Assembly: GCA_946402475.1 (NCBI GenBank)
Contig: CAMIWP010000032.1
Coordinates: 1 to 8,692, forward strand
Source: an uncultured Selenomonadaceae bacterium
GTDB taxonomy: Bacteria > Bacillota_C > Negativicutes > Selenomonadales > Selenomonadaceae
Length of the DNA: 8,692 bases
Direction: 5' to 3'
Under the pieces are notes generated by a model. The model did no database searches and was not told the origin of the DNA. It saw only the letters and a program-made list of their open reading frames with translations. Positions 7,172 to 8,692 of the stretch are shown piece by piece; within the stretch, counting starts at the first letter, position 1; the number at the start of each line of letters is the position of its first letter. Position numbers and translations under genes: made by a program.

Positions 7172-7632
7172 AATTCTTCCAGCTCCTTCAGGAATTCCTC
7201 ATTGCGTTCGCCCACGCCGGAAAAAATAATGCGCCGTTCTCCCTCGCGATCCGTCCGTTCAAATTTCACGATCACGTATTCCTCCGGCAAAGCCTCGGGA
7301 AACTTGTCTGCCCATTCGATGACAACAATTCCCTCCGGGTCCTCCACGTACTCAAAGAAGCCAATGTCCTCCAACTGTTCCTCCGTTTCCAACCGATAGA
7401 GATCGAAGTGCAGGATGGGACAAATTCCCTCGTAGATGTTCATGAGATTAAAGGTCGGGCTCGTGACCTCGCTCTCCACGCCGAGAGTTGCGGCCAAACT
7501 CTGGACAAAGAGCGTCTTTCCCGCTCCCAGTTCTCCTTCCATGCAGAGCACGGTACCCTCGCGTATCCTTTTTCCCACGGTAACGGCCAAGGCCGATGTC
7601 TGTTCCGGAGACTCTGTCATACACGTAAACAT
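7159..7632 (-). CDS. tsaE: tRNA threonylcarbamoyladenosine biosynthesis ATPase
   Basis: TsaE (YjeE family, 157 residues) is the P-loop ATPase of the t6A machinery that resets the TsaB-TsaD complex between turnovers. Visible motifs are the Walker A GELGAGKT (33-40), the switch region VTSPTFNLMNIY (56-67), HFDLYRLE (75-82), GFFEYVEDPEGIVVIEW (91-107) and ADKFPEALP (108-116). The start is uncertain: the ATG at 7632 is the first possible because an in-frame TGA lies 12 nt upstream, while the ATG at 7620 (codon 5) would fit the family equally well. Neither has a strong ribosome site; a GGGAGA lies 14 nt before the first. It is the first gene of the block, about 48 nt downstream of the expected transcription start. 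Confidence 0.94.
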   Translation of the reverse strand: MFTCMTESPEQTSALAVTVGKRIREGTVLCMEGELGAGKTLFVQSLAATLGVESEVTSPTFNLMNIYEGICPILHFDLYRLETEEQLEDIGFFEYVEDPEGIVVIEWADKFPEALPEEYVIVKFERTDREGERRIIFSGVGERNEEFLKELEEFCQS

Positions 7633-7686
7633 GTTGTAAGCTCATCTCTCCCGATACAATGAAGTACATTTCTCGTCAATATGTCT

Positions 7687-7716
7687 ATTATAACGCAATT
7701 GTTCAGGATTTCGCAA
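7687..7716 (-). promoter_or_regulatory. Promoter of the tsaE block, interlocked with a palindrome
   Basis: On the minus strand a perfect -10 TATAAT (7692-7687) follows TTGCGA (7716-7711, 4/6 to the -35) at 18 nt. Transcription would start near 7680, giving a leader of about 48 nt before tsaE. The -35 straddles the loop of the inverted repeat at 7697-7735, and most of the spacer is one of its arms. The repeat could therefore be an operator or a structural block to RNA polymerase. This reading rests on box matches only. Confidence 0.6.
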
Positions 7717-7735
7717 GGCGAAATCCTGAACAATT
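7697..7735. repeat. Perfect inverted repeat, 18-bp arms with 3-nt spacer
   Basis: The arm AATTGTTCAGGATTTCGC (7697-7714) is exactly complementary to 7718-7735 around AAG (7715-7717). AACGC (7692-7696) can further pair with GCGTT (7737-7741) if one C at 7736 is bulged out, lengthening the stem to 23 pairs. No T-tract follows on either strand, so it is a poor intrinsic terminator. It sits upstream of tsaE, within the promoter region. It may be an operator, a copy of a dispersed palindromic repeat, or a hairpin that protects or insulates transcripts. The structure is certain, its role unknown. Confidence 0.9.
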
Positions 7736-7838
7736 CGCGTTTCCCCCAAGCGGGCTCGTGTCCTACCTCGTTCAGATCCATAAAAAATAATTGTTCGAGA
7801 TGTTCACCCCCCACTTACGGAAGTGCATCTTCTGCCTC

Positions 7839-7866
7839 GTTATATCGCATTCCGACCGGAGGGCAA
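7839..7866 (-). promoter_or_regulatory. Possible secondary promoter upstream of tsaE
   Basis: On the minus strand TTGCCC (7866-7861, 4/6) is followed at 16 nt by TATAAC (7844-7839, 5/6). It begins at the end of the T-tract of the leuS terminator, the same arrangement as at speD. A transcript from here would carry the palindrome at 7697-7735 in a leader of about 200 nt. The match is modest and could be chance. Confidence 0.25.
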
Positions 7867-7903
7867 ACAGAAAGAAAGCCATCCACGCAAGGGCATGGAC
7901 GGC
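7865..7903 (-). terminator. Probable Rho-independent terminator of leuS
   Basis: On the minus strand the arm GCCGTCCATGC (7903-7893) pairs with GCGTGGATGGC (7888-7878), 11 pairs including two G-U, around a CCTT loop. It is followed by a T-rich run (7877-7865, T interrupted by C and G). The hairpin begins 52 nt after the leuS stop. The tract is imperfect, so efficiency may be partial. Confidence 0.6.
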
Positions 7904-7954
7904 AATCGATGCAATCACGTCTCGAGCCATTCTGCACGGCTGCGTTGCGCTTCC

Positions 7955-8692
7955 CTATTTTACCACAATGTTCACCAGCTTCTTCGGAACGCAGATAACC
8001 TTCCGAATGGTTTTTCCCTCTGTAAATTCCTGTACCCTTGGCTGCTCCATGGCAATTTTTTCCATGGTAGCTTGATCCACATCCGCAGGGACGAGAATCT
8101 TATCCCTCACCTTGCCGTTAATCTGCAGGACAATCTCGATCTCATCCTGCGTCGTGGCAGACTTATCATAGGATGGCCACTTCTGCCGATGGACGCTGCC
8201 CTCCGCAAAGAGGACAAACCAAAGTTCTTCCGCAATATGGGGAGCGAATGGCGCCAACATCCGAAGAAGGGCATCGGCCAGCTCACGGGCTAGCCCCGCC
8301 GTGAGATCCTTGTCCTGGAAAGCGTATAGGGCATTCACCAGTTCCATGACAGAACTGATGGCGGTGTTGAACATGAAGCGATCCCGCACGTCCTCCGTGA
8401 CCTTTTTGATGGTCATGTGGAGTACACGGCGAAGTTCCTTCTCCTCCTTCGAAAGAGCCGATACATCGTATTCCTTCGGCGCCTTCTTGATGGTATCCTC
8501 AAAACGTCCCAAGATGCGCCATACGCGTCCCAGGAAGCGGAAGGCTCCCTCCACGCCTTGGTCGCTCCACTCCAGATCACGATCCACCGGAGCGGCAAAG
8601 AGAATGAAGAGGCGCGCCGTATCCGCGCCGTACTTTCCGATGATCTCCTCGGGGGACACCACATTCCCCTTGGACTTGGACATTTTCGCCCC
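7955..8692 (-). CDS. leuS: Leucyl-tRNA synthetase, C-terminal part
   Basis: The gene enters from the right edge in frame; 245 codons and the stop are visible of a protein usually about 800-870 residues. The fragment opens with [10 protein letters not shown] (8692-8663), the class I KMSKS loop that binds ATP during leucine activation. The LeuRS-typical stretch [20 protein letters not shown] follows, with the start of the helical anticodon-binding domain after it. Near the end are [14 protein letters not shown] and the C-terminal domain with [11 protein letters not shown] just before TAG, the normal LeuRS ending. The enzyme charges tRNA-Leu in the cytoplasm. The catalytic HIGH motif and the editing domain lie outside the window. 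It appears to be terminated separately from the tsa genes. Confidence 0.97.
   Translation of the reverse strand, partial: GAKMSKSKGNVVSPEEIIGKYGADTARLFILFAAPVDRDLEWSDQGVEGAFRFLGRVWRILGRFEDTIKKAPKEYDVSALSKEEKELRRVLHMTIKKVTEDVRDRFMFNTAISSVMELVNALYAFQDKDLTAGLARELADALLRMLAPFAPHIAEELWFVLFAEGSVHRQKWPSYDKSATTQDEIEIVLQINGKVRDKILVPADVDQATMEKIAMEQPRVQEFTEGKTIRKVICVPKKLVNIVVK

Larger units (their letters stand above)
7633..7954. other. Intergenic region between leuS and tsaE
   Basis: These 322 nt hold no accepted gene. From the leuS side they contain the probable leuS terminator, a possible weak promoter, a stretch without recognised signals (about 7742-7838), the perfect inverted repeat, the main promoter and the tsaE leader. 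Two short frames pass through (7772-7930 and 7617-7814, minus strand), but neither has convincing coding signals. This is the least explained DNA in the window. Confidence 0.8.

Noticed and set aside
7697..7735. Palindrome as the leuS terminator
   Set aside because: No T-tract follows on the minus strand; instead a TATAAT box does. A better terminator lies closer to leuS at 7865-7903.
7617..7814. 65-codon minus-strand frame with GTG start, spanning the palindrome and the tsaE promoter
   Set aside because: It would translate both arms of the inverted repeat and overlap the tsaE start out of frame. The G-rich run before the GTG is not a proper Shine-Dalgarno, and no family is recognised.
7772..7930. 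52-residue hydrophobic small protein after leuS
   Set aside because: No ribosome site, in frame directly behind the leuS stop, and its hydrophobic part coincides with the T-rich tail of a terminator. Kept only as a low-interest finding.
1..8692. CRISPR array, tRNA/rRNA genes, transposase or phage genes
   Set aside because: No spaced direct repeats, cloverleaf-like segments or mobile-element proteins were found in either strand by inspection.

Overview
The window is densely coded, and every gene I accept is on the minus strand. Read in the direction of transcription (high to low coordinates) it has three blocks. First is the 3' end of leuS. Second is a tRNA-modification block, tsaE-tsaB-rimI-tsaD, followed by a small exported protein of unknown function. 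Third is a polyamine operon, speD-speA-speE-speB, running into the first 49 codons of a carboxy(nor)spermidine dehydrogenase cut by the window edge. Base composition is moderately GC-rich. The gene content and order, strong Shine-Dalgarno sites and frequent TTG starts suggest a Firmicutes-type bacterium. An E. coli-type SpeD next to a Bacillus-type SpeA and a carboxyspermidine-type dehydrogenase makes me favour a Negativicutes (Selenomonas-like) genome. That placement is an inference.

Region 7955-8692 is the C-terminal third of leucyl-tRNA synthetase, starting at its KMSKS loop. Region 7633-7954 is the only long stretch without an accepted gene. It holds a probable leuS terminator hairpin, a perfect 18-bp inverted repeat with a 3-nt loop, and a promoter whose boxes interlock with that repeat and drive tsaE.

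Region 4937-7632 encodes TsaE, TsaB, RimI and TsaD, packed with overlaps or short gaps. TsaB, TsaD and TsaE are the complex that transfers threonylcarbamoyl to A37 of ANN-decoding tRNAs. RimI acetylates the N-terminus of a ribosomal protein and commonly sits in this cluster. The exported protein at 4298-4936 is last in the block.

Between blocks (4208-4245) a terminator hairpin and a good sigma-70 promoter occupy the same DNA: the -35 lies in the hairpin loop and the -10 overlaps the U-tract. Region 1-4173 encodes a complete arginine-to-spermidine route. SpeA makes agmatine, SpeB gives putrescine, SpeD supplies decarboxylated SAM, and SpeE makes spermidine. The last gene belongs to the alternative carboxyspermidine route, so the operon appears to combine two chemistries for aminopropyl transfer. 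No mobile element, CRISPR array, tRNA or rRNA gene was seen.
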